In this document: positions 37,283 to 46,343 of the stretch, piece after piece | How the letters are laid out: every line of letters starts with the position of its first letter | Position numbering within the stretch: the stretch's first letter is position 1 | DNA from: Paraburkholderia tropica | GTDB taxonomy: Bacteria > Pseudomonadota > Gammaproteobacteria > Burkholderiales > Burkholderiaceae | Reading direction: 5' to 3' | Assembly (NCBI RefSeq): GCF_900109265.1 | Contig: NZ_FNZM01000004.1 | Location: 372,001 to 436,000 of the forward strand | DNA: 64,000 nt | Notes under the pieces: model-generated | What the model was told of the DNA's origin: nothing | The model's input: the letters and a program-made list of their open reading frames with translations, nothing else | The model's database searches: none | Translations under genes and position numbers: made by a program

Positions 37283-40075
37283 TTCTTCCCAGTTCGCGCC
37301 CACGCCCACTTCGGCGACGAGCGGCACCTTCAGCTTCGCCACCGAGCACATCAGTTCCGGCAGGCACTTGCGCACTTCGGCGAGCTCCGCCTCGGGCACT
37401 TCGAGCACCAGTTCATCGTGCACCTGCATGATCATCTTCGTGCCGATCTTGCGCTCGTCGAGCCACTTCTGCACGGCGATCATCGAGAGCTTGATGAGGT
37501 CGGCGGCCGTGCCCTGCATCGGCGCGTTGATGGCGGCGCGCTCGGCGGCCTGGCGGCGCGGACCATTCCCGCCGTTGATCTCGGGCAGCCACAGTCGGCG
37601 GCCGAACACCGTCTCCACGTAGCCGCGCGATTTCGCGTCCATGCGCGTCTCGTCCATATAACGCGCGACGCCCGGATAGCGCGCGAAATACCGGTCGATA
37701 TAGAGCTTCGCGGCGTCGCGCGTGATGCCGAGATTCGACGCGAGCCCGAATGCGCTCATGCCGTAAATCAGGCCGAAATTGATGACCTTGGCGATACGGC
37801 GCTGATCGTTGCTCACTTCGAGCGGCGTCACGCCGAACACTTCGGCGGCGGTCGCGCGGTGAATGTCGTCGCCGCGCGCGAAGGCCGCGAGCAGCGATTC
37901 GTCGCCCGAAATATGCGCCATGATGCGCAGCTCGATCTGCGAATAATCCGCCGACACGATCTTGCAACCCGGCGACGCGATAAACGCCTCGCGAATGCGA
38001 CGGCCTTCGCCGGTGCGCACGGGAATGTTTTGCAGATTCGGATCGTTCGACGCGAGACGGCCCGTGACCGCGACGGCCTGCGCGTAGTTCGTGTGCACGC
38101 GGCCCGTCTGCGCGTTGACCATGCGCGGCAGCTTGTCCGTATAGGTGGACTTCAGCTTGGCGAGGCCGCGATGTTCGAGCAGCAGCTTCGGCAGCGGATA
38201 ATCTTCGGCGAGCTTTTGCAGCACTTCTTCGTCGGTGGACGGCGCGCCGCTCGGCGTTTTCTTCACGATCGGCAATTGCAGCTTCTCGAAGAAGATCTGG
38301 CCGATCTGCTTGGGCGAACCGAGATTGAACTCGCCGCCCGCGAGCGCATACGCTTCCTGCTCGAGTTCGACGAGACGCACGGCGATCTGCGCGCTCTGCT
38401 TTTCCAGCCGCTCGGTGTCGATCAGCACGCCGTTGCGCTCCATCTTGCGCAGCACGCGCGACGTGGGCAGCTCGATGCTGCGATACACGTAATCGAGGCC
38501 CTTCTCCGGCGCAATCTGCGGATAGAGCGCGCGATGCAGTTGCAGCGTGACGTCGGCATCTTCGGCGGCGTATTCGGCGGCCGTTTCCAGCGCCACTTCG
38601 TCGAAACCGATCTGCTGCGCGCCCTTGCCCGCCACCTCTTCGTACTTGATCGTCTTGATGCCGAGATGGCGCAGCGCGAGGCTGTCCATGTCGTGCGTGC
38701 GATGCGATTCGAGCACGTACGATTCGAGCAGCGTGTCGTGCTCGACGCCGCCGAGTTCGATGCCGTAGTTCGCGAGCACCTGCTCGTCGTACTTCATGTG
38801 CTGGCCGACTTTCTTGTGCTGGGCGCTTTCGAGCCACGGCTTCAAGCGCGCGAGCACCTCGTCGATCGGCAATTGCTCGGGCGCGTCGGGGCCACGATGC
38901 GCGAGCGGCAGATACGCGGCCACGCCAGGCTCCGTCGAAAACGACATGCCGACGAGTTTCGCAACCATCGGATCGAGCGCGGTGGTTTCGGTATCGAACG
39001 CGGTGAGTTCGGCGGCTTCGATCTTCTTGAGCCAGGCGTCGAACTGCTCCCACGTCTGAAGGGTTTCGTAGTGACGCGGCGCGTCGACGAACAAGGCGGG
39101 CTGCACGTTCGCGTCTTTCGCGGGCGCATCGCCTTGCGTGGCGGCAGGCACCGTTTCGCTCTGCTGGCTCGCTTCGGTCACTTCGCGCAGCCACGTCTTG
39201 AAGCCGTGACGCGCGAAGATATCGCGCAGTTCCTCGCGCGCTTCGGGGCGCGTGGCGAGCGACGTTTCGATCGATTCCAGATGCGGAGCGAGATCGCACG
39301 CCGTCTCCACGGTGACGAGTTTTTTCGCCATCGGCAGGAAGTCGAGCGCATCGCGCAGATAACCGCCCACGGCGCCCTTGATTTCGTCCGCGTGGGCAAT
39401 CACGCCGTCGAGCGAATCGTATTGCGTGAGCCACTTCACGGCCGTTTTCGGGCCGCACTTGTTCACGCCGGGCACGTTGTCGACCGTGTCGCCGATCAGC
39501 GAGAGATAGTCGATGATGCGCTCGGGCGGCACGCCGAACTTCGCGATCACGCCTTCGCGGTCGAGCGTTTCGTTCGTCATCGTGTTGATGAGCGTAACGC
39601 GCTCGGTCACGAGCTGCGCGAGGTCTTTGTCGCCGGTGGAAACGATCACCTTCATGCCGAGCTTTTCGGCCTGCGCCGCGAGCGTGCCGATGACGTCGTC
39701 GGCTTCCACGCCGTCGACCATCAGCAGCGGCCAGCCGAGCGCGCGCACCGCCGTATGGATAGGCTCGATTTGTGCTGCGAGCGGTTCCGGCATGGAAGGA
39801 CGATTGGCCTTGTACTCCGGATACCAGTCGTCGCGAAACGTCTTGCCCTTGGCATCGAACACGCACGCGCTATACTCTGCCGTAACGTCCTTGCGCATTC
39901 GACGCAGCATGTTGATGATGCCGTAAAGCGCGCCTGTGGGTTCGCCGTCGGGACCGCGCAGATCCGGCATTGCATGGAAGGCCCGATAGAGATAGCTAGA
40001 ACCGTCGACCAGTAATAAGGTCTTACCTTCCAGCTCAGTTTGTAGCTTCGTTTCCACGCGTAGTTCTTCAGGCAT
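37274..40075 (-). CDS. polA: DNA polymerase I
   Basis: The 933-residue enzyme acts in Okazaki-fragment maturation and repair. The 5'-3' exonuclease domain starts with LLLVDGSSYLYRAFHAM. The 3'-5' proofreading domain keeps its acidic motif (AFDTETTALDPM) and the polymerase domain shows SADYSQIELRIMAHISGDES and the later QVHDELVLEVP. Length matches E. coli PolA (928). The ATG at 40075 lacks a clear ribosome-binding site and lies one base from the start of the divergent LOG gene. GTG at 40057 is an alternative. Confidence 0.96.
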   Translation of the reverse strand: MPEELRVETKLQTELEGKTLLLVDGSSYLYRAFHAMPDLRGPDGEPTGALYGIINMLRRMRKDVTAEYSACVFDAKGKTFRDDWYPEYKANRPSMPEPLAAQIEPIHTAVRALGWPLLMVDGVEADDVIGTLAAQAEKLGMKVIVSTGDKDLAQLVTERVTLINTMTNETLDREGVIAKFGVPPERIIDYLSLIGDTVDNVPGVNKCGPKTAVKWLTQYDSLDGVIAHADEIKGAVGGYLRDALDFLPMAKKLVTVETACDLAPHLESIETSLATRPEAREELRDIFARHGFKTWLREVTEASQQSETVPAATQGDAPAKDANVQPALFVDAPRHYETLQTWEQFDAWLKKIEAAELTAFDTETTALDPMVAKLVGMSFSTEPGVAAYLPLAHRGPDAPEQLPIDEVLARLKPWLESAQHKKVGQHMKYDEQVLANYGIELGGVEHDTLLESYVLESHRTHDMDSLALRHLGIKTIKYEEVAGKGAQQIGFDEVALETAAEYAAEDADVTLQLHRALYPQIAPEKGLDYVYRSIELPTSRVLRKMERNGVLIDTERLEKQSAQIAVRLVELEQEAYALAGGEFNLGSPKQIGQIFFEKLQLPIVKKTPSGAPSTDEEVLQKLAEDYPLPKLLLEHRGLAKLKSTYTDKLPRMVNAQTGRVHTNYAQAVAVTGRLASNDPNLQNIPVRTGEGRRIREAFIASPGCKIVSADYSQIELRIMAHISGDESLLAAFARGDDIHRATAAEVFGVTPLEVSNDQRRIAKVINFGLIYGMSAFGLASNLGITRDAAKLYIDRYFARYPGVARYMDETRMDAKSRGYVETVFGRRLWLPEINGGNGPRRQAAERAAINAPMQGTAADLIKLSMIAVQKWLDERKIGTKMIMQVHDELVLEVPEAELAEVRKCLPELMCSVAKLKVPLVAEVGVGANWEEAH

Positions 40076-40076
40076 T

Positions 40077-40832
40077 ATGGACAAGAGAAAAGTGATTCCG
40101 AGTCTGCGTTCACTCGCAGATCAAGAGCGCGCAACGGCCAAGAAGGCGCGCGCATCGTGGCAGATGTTCACGATTATGGCAGAGTTTATCGAGGCGACCG
40201 AATACCTGTCCGAGATCCGGCCAGCGGTCAGCATCTACGGCTCCGCGCGCCTGAAACCCGACTCGAAGTACTACCAGCTGGCCAGCACGATCGCGCGAAA
40301 AGTGTCCGACGCGGGCTTCGCCGTGATCTCCGGCGGCGGTCCCGGCATCATGGAAGCGGCCAACCAGGGCGCGCACGCGGGCAAGTCGCCGTCGGTGGGT
40401 CTGAACATCGAGTTGCCGCACGAGCAGTCGGGCAATCAGTGGCAGGACATCTCGCTGCGCTTCCGTCATTTCTTCACGCGCAAAGTCACGTTCGTGAAGA
40501 ACTCGGACGCGGTCATCGTCATGCCCGGCGGCTTCGGCACGCTCGACGAACTGGCCGAAGTGCTCACGCTCATCCAGACCCGCAAGTCGCGTCACGTCCC
40601 CATCATTCTGGTGGGCGCGGAATTCTGGGCGGGCCTGCTCGCGTGGTTCCGTTCGGCGCTCGTGCCGATGGGCCTCATCAATCCGGAAGACATGGATCTG
40701 ATGCAGGTGATCGACGACCCCGACCAGGTGCTCGAAGCGGTGCTGAAGTTCTACGAGGACAGCGGCGAGGAGGCGGAGAAGGAACATCCCGCACGCGGCG
40801 ACTCCGACGAAGACCGCATGTTCTATCTGTAA
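40077..40832 (+). CDS. TIGR00730-type LOG-family (lysine decarboxylase-like) nucleosidase
   Basis: The 251-residue protein contains SGGGPGIMEAANQGA and the family signature PGGFGTLDELAEVL. LOG-family proteins are Rossmann-fold nucleotide hydrolases related to cytokinin-activating enzymes; in bacteria many cleave nucleoside monophosphates. The C-terminal 25 residues are acidic. The ATG at 40077 gives the full family N terminus but is only one base from the divergent polA start and has just a weak AGG upstream. A start at 40163 or beyond cannot be excluded. Confidence 0.87.
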   Translation: MDKRKVIPSLRSLADQERATAKKARASWQMFTIMAEFIEATEYLSEIRPAVSIYGSARLKPDSKYYQLASTIARKVSDAGFAVISGGGPGIMEAANQGAHAGKSPSVGLNIELPHEQSGNQWQDISLRFRHFFTRKVTFVKNSDAVIVMPGGFGTLDELAEVLTLIQTRKSRHVPIILVGAEFWAGLLAWFRSALVPMGLINPEDMDLMQVIDDPDQVLEAVLKFYEDSGEEAEKEHPARGDSDEDRMFYL

Positions 40833-40916
40833 TGGCTTGATGGAGCGTGCTTGACGCAACGGCGCGCGGGCCTCCCGAGGTCCGCGTGGCGCGGCGTAAC
40901 GCTTTATCGCTATCGA

Positions 40917-40950
40917 GGCGCGATCGCTGCAAGGCATCGCGCCGTTTTTA
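40917..40950 (+). terminator. Terminator of the LOG-family gene
   Basis: GGCGCGAT pairs with ATCGCGCC (8 bp, 11-base loop), followed by GTTTTTATTT. It lies 85 bases after the stop codon. Confidence 0.75.
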
Positions 40951-41021
40951 TTTCTGCGGCTTTCGGCGGCTTTCTTCAGGCTTGCAAGCGCCGATGTTGC
41001 GCATGCTTGCGCACATGCGCA

Positions 41022-41933
41022 TCACGCCGTCACGGCCTGCGCCATCTGCGCCGGTTGCGCGCGCGCCTGCTCCTCCAGCCACGCGCAGAACTGCGCGACT
41101 TCGGGCACGTCCGCCACTTCGCGACGCGCCACCCACCAATAGCCGCGCGCATCCAGCAGCGGTCCCGCGAGCGGCGCGACGAGCCGGCCCGACGCCAGTT
41201 CGTCGTCGAGCAGCGGCAGCGGTCCGAGCGCGACGCCCAGACCATCGACCGCCGCCTGCAAGGCCAGATAGAAGTGATCGAACGACTGCTTCTTGCGGCA
41301 GCGCGCCTTCACGTCCGCCGCCGCGAGCCACGCGCGCCACGCATCCGGACGCGTATCCGAATGCAGCAAAACGTGGCGCGCGAGATCGTCGGCGTGCTGG
41401 ATCGGCGCACGCTTGAGCAGCGTGGGACTGCAGACCGGCAACTCCATTTCGTCGAGAAAGTGGCCGCTCGCACAGTCGCGCCAATGCGCCGGGCCGCGCC
41501 GCACGGCGACGTCGAACGCCGCGAGCGTCTCGACCGGCGCGTTCGACGTCGACAGACGCAGTTCGACATTCGGCGCGAGCCGCTGAAACTGCGAAAGACG
41601 CGGCAGCAGCCATTTCATGGCGAAGGTAGGCAGCGCACTCACGCGCAGCACCCGCACGGCGCCCGTGTCGCGCAACTGCTCGGTGGCGCGCGCGATGTCG
41701 TCGAAGGCGGCCTGAACGGACGCGAGATAGCGCCGACCGTGCTCGTTGAGCGCGACGCGCTTGCCGTGCCGATGAAACACCTGCACGCCCACCCACGCCT
41801 CGAGTGCGGCAACCTGGCGGCTGATGGCACCGTGAGTCACATGGAGTTCGCCCGCGGCGGCCGTGAAACTGTTATGCCGCGCGGCGGCTTCGAACGCACG
41901 CAGCGCCGGAAAGGGAGGAAGCGATCGGGACAT
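41022..41933 (-). CDS. LysR-family regulator (GcvA-like) of the chromate-transporter genes
   Basis: The 303-residue regulator begins MSRSLPPFPALRAFEAAARH. The helix-turn-helix is in SFTAAAGELHVTHGAISRQV, followed by the LysR effector domain with the RLSTSNAPVETL-type segment typical of the GcvA group. It is divergent from the two CHR genes, 95 bases apart. A perfect palindrome begins two bases upstream of its ATG, so it probably controls both itself and the transporter. The effector is unknown. Confidence 0.9.
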   Translation of the reverse strand: MSRSLPPFPALRAFEAAARHNSFTAAAGELHVTHGAISRQVAALEAWVGVQVFHRHGKRVALNEHGRRYLASVQAAFDDIARATEQLRDTGAVRVLRVSALPTFAMKWLLPRLSQFQRLAPNVELRLSTSNAPVETLAAFDVAVRRGPAHWRDCASGHFLDEMELPVCSPTLLKRAPIQHADDLARHVLLHSDTRPDAWRAWLAAADVKARCRKKQSFDHFYLALQAAVDGLGVALGPLPLLDDELASGRLVAPLAGPLLDARGYWWVARREVADVPEVAQFCAWLEEQARAQPAQMAQAVTA

Positions 41934-41934
41934 G

Positions 41935-41955
41935 CTTGTGATTCTAGATCACAAG
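41935..41955. promoter_or_regulatory. Palindromic operator in the LysR/chr intergenic region
   Basis: CTTGTGAT and ATCACAAG are perfect 8-bp half-sites separated by TCTAG, containing the T-N11-A core of LysR sites. The palindrome starts two bases from the LysR ATG and 74 bases from the chr ATG. Confidence 0.85.
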
Positions 41956-42028
41956 AGACGCGCTAAAAAATCGTTTTGTGGCACAGCGATTCGGCGCTAC
42001 CCTCGCTGCTTGCCACAGAGGTTCCCGC

Positions 42029-42637
42029 ATGCATAAACATCCCGCCGATCCGCCCCACCACAACGAGCCCGCGCCGCAGAACGCGCTCCACCAACCGAGC
42101 GTGCGCGAAATCTTCCTCGGCTTCCTTGGTCTCGGCTTCACTTCGTTTGGCGGCGCGCTTCCGCTGGCGCGACGCGCCATCGTCGAGCAGAGACGCTGGC
42201 TCAGCGGCGCGGAGTTTACCGATCTGCTCGGCTTGTGCCAGTTCCTGCCGGGTGGCAACGTCATCAACCTCTCGGTGGCGATCGGTATGCGCTTTCACGG
42301 CTGGCGCGGCGCGCTCGCGGGACTGCTCGGGCTGATCGCGGGACCGTCGATCGTCGTGGTCGGGCTCGGCGTGCTCTACGAGCGCACGCAAAACGATCCG
42401 CACGTGCGCCATCTGTTCGTCGGTCTCGCGGCGGCGGCGGCCGGGCTGCTCGTGTCGATGGCGCTGAAAATCGTGCTGCCGCTGCGCCACGACAAGTCGG
42501 CGGCGGTCGTCGCGCTACTCGGCTTCGTGGCCATCGCCGCGCTGCGCGTGCCGCTACTGCCGACCATGCTCGTGCTGACGCCGCTCGGCGTCGCACTGGC
42601 CGCGCGCGCCGCGCGTCGCGAAGGTGGTGCGCGATGA
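42029..42637 (+). CDS. Chromate transporter (CHR), N-terminal-type short subunit
   Basis: The 202-residue membrane protein contains the CHR signature FLGLGFTSFGGALPLARR, then LLGLCQFLPGGNVINLSVAIG. It has about five to six hydrophobic segments, so it is one half of the classical 400-residue ChrA. A 25-residue His/Pro-rich hydrophilic N terminus precedes the membrane part. ATG at 42029 with AGAGG upstream. It overlaps the second chr gene by four bases. Short CHR pairs act together and may export chromate or another oxyanion; no other chromate genes are nearby. Confidence 0.9.
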   Translation: MHKHPADPPHHNEPAPQNALHQPSVREIFLGFLGLGFTSFGGALPLARRAIVEQRRWLSGAEFTDLLGLCQFLPGGNVINLSVAIGMRFHGWRGALAGLLGLIAGPSIVVVGLGVLYERTQNDPHVRHLFVGLAAAAAGLLVSMALKIVLPLRHDKSAAVVALLGFVAIAALRVPLLPTMLVLTPLGVALAARAARREGGAR

Positions 42638-43161
42638 ACTCGACACTCGTTGCGCTCGCCGCGATCTTCAGCCAGCTCTCGCTGCTCGCCTTCGGCGGCG
42701 GCAACACCATCCTGCCGGAAATGCAGCGCCAGGTCGTCGAGGTGCATCACTGGATGCCCGCCAGCGAATTCAGCGCGCTGTTCGCACTCGCGCAGGCCGC
42801 GCCGGGCCCGAACATGATGATCGTGACGCTCGTCGGCTGGCACGTGGCCGGCTGGGCGGGCATGCTGGTGACCTCGATCGCGAAGTTCGGCCCGTCGTCG
42901 CTGGTGACGATCGCGGCGCTGCACGCGTGGGACCGCTTCAAGGACCGGCCGTGGCGCCGCATCGCGCAGCGCGGACTCGTGCCGGTCACGGCGGGCCTCG
43001 TCGCGGCGAGCGCCGTACTGATCGCCAAAGCCTCCGACCCGACGTGGATCGCGTGGGCGATCACCGGCGTTTGCGCCGCGCTGGCGTTCCGCACGAAGAT
43101 CCATCCGCTCTGGCTGCTCGCGGCGGGCAGCCTGATCGGACTGACCGGATTCGGGCAGTGA
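42634..43161 (+). CDS. Chromate transporter (CHR), C-terminal-type short subunit
   Basis: The 175-residue membrane protein has the CHR pattern SLLAFGGGNTILPEMQRQV and LAQAAPGPNMMIVTLVGW, the second-half counterpart of the preceding gene. Start ATG overlaps the upstream stop as ATGA. About five hydrophobic segments are visible. The two halves are expected to assemble with opposite topology. A terminator lies about 215 bases past the stop. Confidence 0.9.
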   Translation: MNSTLVALAAIFSQLSLLAFGGGNTILPEMQRQVVEVHHWMPASEFSALFALAQAAPGPNMMIVTLVGWHVAGWAGMLVTSIAKFGPSSLVTIAALHAWDRFKDRPWRRIAQRGLVPVTAGLVAASAVLIAKASDPTWIAWAITGVCAALAFRTKIHPLWLLAAGSLIGLTGFGQ

Positions 43162-43654
43162 CGCGGCACAATGCTGCGGCCCTGGATTGATTCGGAATGC
43201 GATTTGAATCGACGGACACCGCATTGCAACGCGACGACCAACACCCGCCGCGCAATGCTTGTCACGATTTCTTCTGAAGATTATGCGCGCTGATTTTGCA
43301 GTGCAGCAATTCGTCGCCTAGAGTGAAACTTGTCTCACTCGTGCGTTTCACAGGCACGATTCGCGGGCCGCTGACGAGCGGCTCTTTTTTTGCGCGTTGA
43401 CCGTTCGGCAGACTTGCGTGGCCTCATCGGCACGCGGACGGCGGCCGTGCGCATTCGCCACTGGCCGAACGGCTTGCTACACCGCTTTCCCCGCCTTTTC
43501 CGCACGCGATTTGAACGAACGCACAGCACGCCGCCTCGGCGTGTTGCGCGTATGCATCACGCGCTGCCACGGCGCCACGGCCTGACTAGATTGATGAGCA
43601 GGACAACAGGCGACGGCAGGTGACGAATTGGTGGAACCGCATTCCGACTGCACG
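43162..43654. other. Non-coding gap after the chr genes
   Basis: The only clear element in this 493-base gap is the terminator at 43377-43401. Small open frames on both strands look like Arg-rich shadows. The region 43180-43330 is slightly AT-richer, and a promoter for the following membrane-protein pair should lie in its right half but was not identified. Confidence 0.6.
43377..43401 (+). terminator. Rho-independent terminator downstream of the chr genes
   Basis: GCCGCT-GACG-AGCGGC forms a 6-bp stem with a 4-base loop followed by TCTTTTTTT. Confidence 0.85.
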
Positions 43655-44203
43655 ATGACGCAGACGTTCGAGCCGCGCACATGGACATACGGCTGGAATT
43701 TGTTCGTGACCGCGATCGTGGTGATCGCGCCGCTCGCGCTCATCCTCATCGAATACAAGTTACGCGACGAGATCTGCGCGCTGCGCGGCCGCGAAGCGTG
43801 TCACGCGCTGGAATTCTTCACGCCGGCGATGATGGCCGCTGCGCTCGCCATGGTGCTGCCGTGCATGAATCTCGCGTTCACGCGCCCTCAATTGCAGCCC
43901 TTACCGCCCGCGCCTTCGTTCGCGCGATTTGCCGCGCGCCGCCGCTGGGCGCGTCGAAATTGCGTCGCCCGACGTCGAAACCGCGCGAATACTTTGATCT
44001 GGATACTCGATCACGGCATTGCCTTCTTTGCGCTAGTTTTATCGTGCGGCATCTTTGCGATGTGGCTGCTGAGCCTGCATCCCGAAGGCAGCCCCGGTGC
44101 GGGAGAAACATGGGGCACCCCTCACAAGCTGAGTTGCGCAACTTACGCACTGGCCACGCTACTCACCTTGTCCAAAATTACCCTGGAGCGGTACAGAAAA
44201 TGA
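43655..44203 (+). CDS. Unrecognised four-helix membrane protein
   Basis: No family was recognised for this 182-residue protein. Four hydrophobic segments are visible: about 12-33 (LFVTAIVVIAPLALILI), 57-75 (MMAAALAMVLPCM), 117-140 (AFFALVLSCGIFAMWLL) and near the C terminus. A basic Arg-rich loop separates the second and third. Cysteines sit in the first loop (DEICALRGREACHAL). The ATG at 43655 is assumed; TTG or GTG starts at 43628 or 43631 have a better AGGTGA upstream. Its stop overlaps the next start as ATGA, so the two genes are an operon. Confidence 0.6.
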   Translation: MTQTFEPRTWTYGWNLFVTAIVVIAPLALILIEYKLRDEICALRGREACHALEFFTPAMMAAALAMVLPCMNLAFTRPQLQPLPPAPSFARFAARRRWARRNCVARRRNRANTLIWILDHGIAFFALVLSCGIFAMWLLSLHPEGSPGAGETWGTPHKLSCATYALATLLTLSKITLERYRK

Positions 44204-44505
44204 ATGAATGGCCCGTAGAAGTCCTGTTCGGCATTCCGGCCGCGGCGATCGTCGTTGGCATCATCGGATCGTATGCGCTGCACCGCTGGCTATGCTCGGT
44301 CGACCGGATGAACGCGCTCTTCGCTCAGGCGGACGCCGCCGAGTTGGCGCTGCGGCGCGTGTCCTATCGACAACCTACAGCGGTTCCCGTGGATCCCTTC
44401 ACGCGTATCGGCATGAACGTGAAGGCGCGCGACCTCGCTATCCGCATCGATGGCGGTCGCTATGCGCGGCTGCCCGCAAACGTCATGTATGCCGCGCCGG
44501 CGTGA
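44200..44505 (+). CDS. Unrecognised small single-pass membrane protein
   Basis: The 101-residue protein starts MNEWPVEVLFGIPAAAIVVG, with one hydrophobic helix at about 8-27. A soluble tail follows, containing a helical Ala-rich part (MNALFAQADAAELALRRV) and IGMNVKARDLAIRIDG. It is translationally coupled to the four-helix protein upstream (ATGA overlap), which suggests a two-component membrane complex. No family or function was recognised. Confidence 0.6.
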   Translation: MNEWPVEVLFGIPAAAIVVGIIGSYALHRWLCSVDRMNALFAQADAAELALRRVSYRQPTAVPVDPFTRIGMNVKARDLAIRIDGGRYARLPANVMYAAPA

Positions 44506-44507
44506 AC

Positions 44508-44554
44508 GGCGGGTGGCGCGATACGCATTCGCGCATCGCGCACAGACACCCGCC
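44508..44554. terminator. Large hairpin between the membrane-protein pair and amn
   Basis: GGCGGGTG pairs with CACCCGCC, with an inner GCGCGAT/ATCGCGC stem, between two convergent genes. It lacks a T run, so termination is only likely. Confidence 0.4.
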
Positions 44555-44568
44555 GCCGAATCGCGTCG

Positions 44569-46095
44569 TTACTGGAACGCCACTTCCGCGAAGCTGCGCA
44601 GCTTGCGACTATGGAGCTTGTGCAAGCCGTTCGTGCGCAGGATCTCCATCGCCAGCACGCCAATCTGCAAATGCTGATCGACCTGCGCGCGATAGAACGA
44701 ATCGGCCATGCCGGGCAGCTTCAGTTCGCCGTGCAGCGGCTTGTCCGACACGCACAGCAAGGTGCCGTACGGCACGCGGAAACGGAAGCCGTTCGCAGCA
44801 ATCGTTGCGCTTTCCATATCGAGCGCGATTGCACGGCTTTGCGACAGGCGCTGTACCGGTTCGCGATGATCGCGCAGTTCCCAGTTGCGGTTGTCCACAC
44901 TCGCCACCGTGCCCGTGCGCATCACGCGCTTGAGTTCCACGCCGTCGAGCTGCGTGACCTGAGCAACCGCGCGTTCGAGCGCCACCTGCACTTCGGCGAG
45001 CGCGGGAATCGGCACCCAGAGCGGCAGGTCGGCATCGAGCACGTGATCCTCACGCACATAGCCGTGCGCGAGCACGTAGTCGCCGAGACGCTGCGTATTG
45101 CGAAGCCCCGCGCAGTGGCCCAGCATGATCCAGGCGTGCGGACGCAGCACCGCGATGTGATCGGTGATCGTCTTCGCATTCGACGGCCCCACGCCGATGT
45201 TCACCATCGTGATGCCGCTGCCGTCCGCGCGCTTGAGGTGATACGCGGGCATCTGCGGCAGACGCGCGGGCGTAGTGCCCTCGACATCCTGTTCGCCGAG
45301 ATTCGCGTTGTACGTAACCACGTCGCCGGGTTCGACAAAGGAGGTGTATTCGCTGCGATAGTTGCGCAGATCGGCGTCGTCGGTGCGCGCCATCATGGCG
45401 CGGCCCAGCTTCACGAACTCGTCGATATAGAACTGATAGTTCGTATAAAGCACGTAGTTCTGGAAGTGCGTGGGCGCCGTGGCCGTGTAGTGCTTCAGGC
45501 GATGCAGCGAGAAGTCCACGCGCGGCGCCGTGAAGAGCGCCAGCGGAAACGGCTCGCCGGGCGCCGGTTCGTAGGTGCCGTTCACGATGCGGTCATCGAG
45601 TTCCGCGAGGTCGGGCGTGTCGAATACGTCGCGCATCGCGAACAGGCGCTCGCGGTCGAGATCGCCTTCGAGGTGGATGCCTTCGGCGAACGCGAAGTGA
45701 ATGGGAATGGGCTGCTGCGAAACGCCCACTTCGATCGACACATGATGGTTCTTCGCGAGCAATCGCAATTGTTCGCGATAGTAGTTGCCGAACAGGTCCG
45801 GGCGCGTGATGGTGGTTTCGAATTCGCCGGGGCCGGCCACGAAACCGTACGAGCGCCGCGAGTCAATATGCGTATTGACGGCCGTGCGAATGCACACGAA
45901 CGGATAGCATGCGCGCACGCGCCGCTCGAATGCCTCTCCGCGGCGGTAGCGCGCGAAGGCATCGCGCAGGAACGAGGTATTCGCTTCGTAGATGGCCGCG
46001 AGGCGCGCCACGGCGTCGGCGGCGTCTTCGAAGGCTTCGACGGGAAAGTCGTGTGGTGGCGTCATGAAGGCCCGCCCGTTGATGTCGTTTTTCAT
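44569..46095 (-). CDS. amn: AMP nucleosidase
   Basis: The 508-residue enzyme cleaves AMP to adenine and ribose 5-phosphate, adjusting adenylate pools. An N-terminal regulatory domain (SRRSYGFVAGPGEFETTITR-like region, ETTITRPDLFGNY) is followed by a PNP/UDP-phosphorylase-type domain. That domain contains VNIGVGPSNAKTITDH, WIMLGHCAGLR and the C-terminal MESATIAANGFRFRVPYGT. It is slightly longer than E. coli Amn (484). The ATG at 46095 has AGGG upstream; a second in-frame Met 10 codons later is possible. Confidence 0.94.
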   Translation of the reverse strand: MKNDINGRAFMTPPHDFPVEAFEDAADAVARLAAIYEANTSFLRDAFARYRRGEAFERRVRACYPFVCIRTAVNTHIDSRRSYGFVAGPGEFETTITRPDLFGNYYREQLRLLAKNHHVSIEVGVSQQPIPIHFAFAEGIHLEGDLDRERLFAMRDVFDTPDLAELDDRIVNGTYEPAPGEPFPLALFTAPRVDFSLHRLKHYTATAPTHFQNYVLYTNYQFYIDEFVKLGRAMMARTDDADLRNYRSEYTSFVEPGDVVTYNANLGEQDVEGTTPARLPQMPAYHLKRADGSGITMVNIGVGPSNAKTITDHIAVLRPHAWIMLGHCAGLRNTQRLGDYVLAHGYVREDHVLDADLPLWVPIPALAEVQVALERAVAQVTQLDGVELKRVMRTGTVASVDNRNWELRDHREPVQRLSQSRAIALDMESATIAANGFRFRVPYGTLLCVSDKPLHGELKLPGMADSFYRAQVDQHLQIGVLAMEILRTNGLHKLHSRKLRSFAEVAFQ

Positions 46096-46343
46096 TGTCG
46101 TTTGCCCTGGTTCGTTTCAACGACATTAGCACGGAAGCAGGACAATCTGACATCGCCCTGTGCGCAAACGGGAGATTCTTCATCGCTGCGCGAGCCCCCG
46201 CCGCGCGGGGACGCGGACCGCCCCGCCGGCGCGGACCGACACGCGAATCGAGGCGCGAATTTGCTAGAATTGGAGGATCCCGGTCTGTGCCGGGACCAGA
46301 TTACGGCGTTGACCTGCCAGGTCTGGTCAACAGGAGAATCACA

